Assembly: GCA_036523795.1 (NCBI GenBank)
Contig: DATDDN010000132.1
Coordinates: forward strand, 1 to 5,220
Reading direction: 5' to 3'
Origin: 39-52-133 sp036523795
GTDB taxonomy: Bacteria > Pseudomonadota > Gammaproteobacteria > Burkholderiales > Gallionellaceae
Length of the DNA: 5,220 bases
The translations under genes and the position numbers were made by a program. Shown here in pieces: positions 4,971 to 5,220 of the stretch. Positions within the stretch are counted from its first letter, which is position 1. Every line of letters starts with the position of its first letter. A model generated the notes under the pieces. The model saw only the letters and a program-made list of their open reading frames with translations, was not told where the DNA came from and ran no database searches.

Positions 4971-5220
4971 TGGAAAGCACCATGAAGAAATGTGGATCCA
5001 ACGTTGCAGGAAGCACGAAATGGCTGGTGGGGGCGGCGCTGGGCATGGTGCTGTGGGCGCTGGTGTACAGCCAGCTGCAGCCCATGGTCGATGCGCTGGT
5101 GCGCATGCTCGGGCTGGACGTGACGTCGCATTTTGGCGAGGCCATGGCTTTCTTCCTGTTCGAGGTACCCAAGGTCATCCTGCTGCTGGTGCTGATCGTG
5201 TTCGTGATGGGGGTGGTCCA
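4967..5220 (+). CDS. DUF318/ArsP-type permease, N-terminal part (3' end outside window)
   Basis: ATG 4967 overlaps the acr3 TGA in an ATGA junction, and the frame runs open to the right edge (84 codons). Residues 1-18 are polar with Lys and one Cys (Cys9). A first membrane segment spans about 19-37, followed by an amphipathic stretch and then HFGEAMAFFLFEVPKVILLL (55-74), leading into a second segment. The last block matches what I know of DUF318 (YraQ/ArsP) permeases, which commonly carry a HFG-ALAFFLY-DVPK-LLLL pattern at this point and occur in ars operons. Characterised ArsP proteins export trivalent organoarsenicals. The family's hallmark cysteine motif near its next segments lies outside the window, so the assignment rests on the N-terminus and context. 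ATG 4970 is a possible alternative start. Coupling suggests production together with ACR3. Confidence 0.75.
   Translation, partial: MMESTMKKCGSNVAGSTKWLVGAALGMVLWALVYSQLQPMVDALVRMLGLDVTSHFGEAMAFFLFEVPKVILLLVLIVFVMGVV

Overview
The window carries part of a chromosomal arsenic-resistance locus from a GC-rich proteobacterium. The GC-rich codon use, the REP/REPIN palindromes with GTAGG or CAGGAGC heads, and the gene set (C-terminal-cysteine ArsR, thioredoxin-fold-independent LMW-phosphatase-type ArsC, ACR3, DUF318/ArsP permease) suggest a beta- or gammaproteobacterium. The species cannot be fixed from the sequence alone.

Left part (1-2565): the C-terminal part of a P2-type cation-transporting P-type ATPase runs in from the left edge on the + strand and stops at 1201. 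Facing it on the - strand is a two-gene unit: an NhaD-like ion-transporter-superfamily permease (2565 to 1273), followed by a previously easy-to-miss 24-residue hydrophobic microprotein ORF (1276 to 1202). The microprotein start overlaps the permease stop (ATGA), and its own stop codon directly abuts the ATPase stop codon, leaving no intergenic base.

Centre (2566-2685): a compact divergent control region between the permease and arsR. It holds a good sigma70-like promoter whose -10 box sits in the middle of an inverted repeat, probably the ArsR operator. The predicted transcription start falls on the arsR start codon, so arsR may be translated from a leaderless message.

Right part (2686-5220): a + strand series arsR - arsC - acr3 - permease. 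ArsR (105 aa) senses arsenite, ArsC (166 aa) reduces arsenate to arsenite, ACR3 (356 aa) exports arsenite, and the last gene (5' end only, translationally coupled to acr3) looks like a DUF318/ArsP-type permease, a family known to handle organic trivalent arsenicals. The gaps on either side of arsC are filled with palindromic repeats: a long hairpin, a perfect 31-bp-arm REPIN, a solitary REP, and a second REPIN downstream of arsC. One REP sequence recurs in inverted orientation on both sides of arsC with 26 of 27 bases identical.

The most interesting points are the coupled microprotein, the NhaD-like transporter that has lost acidic residues typical of the family while sharing the arsR control region, and the covarying REP family that brackets arsC.
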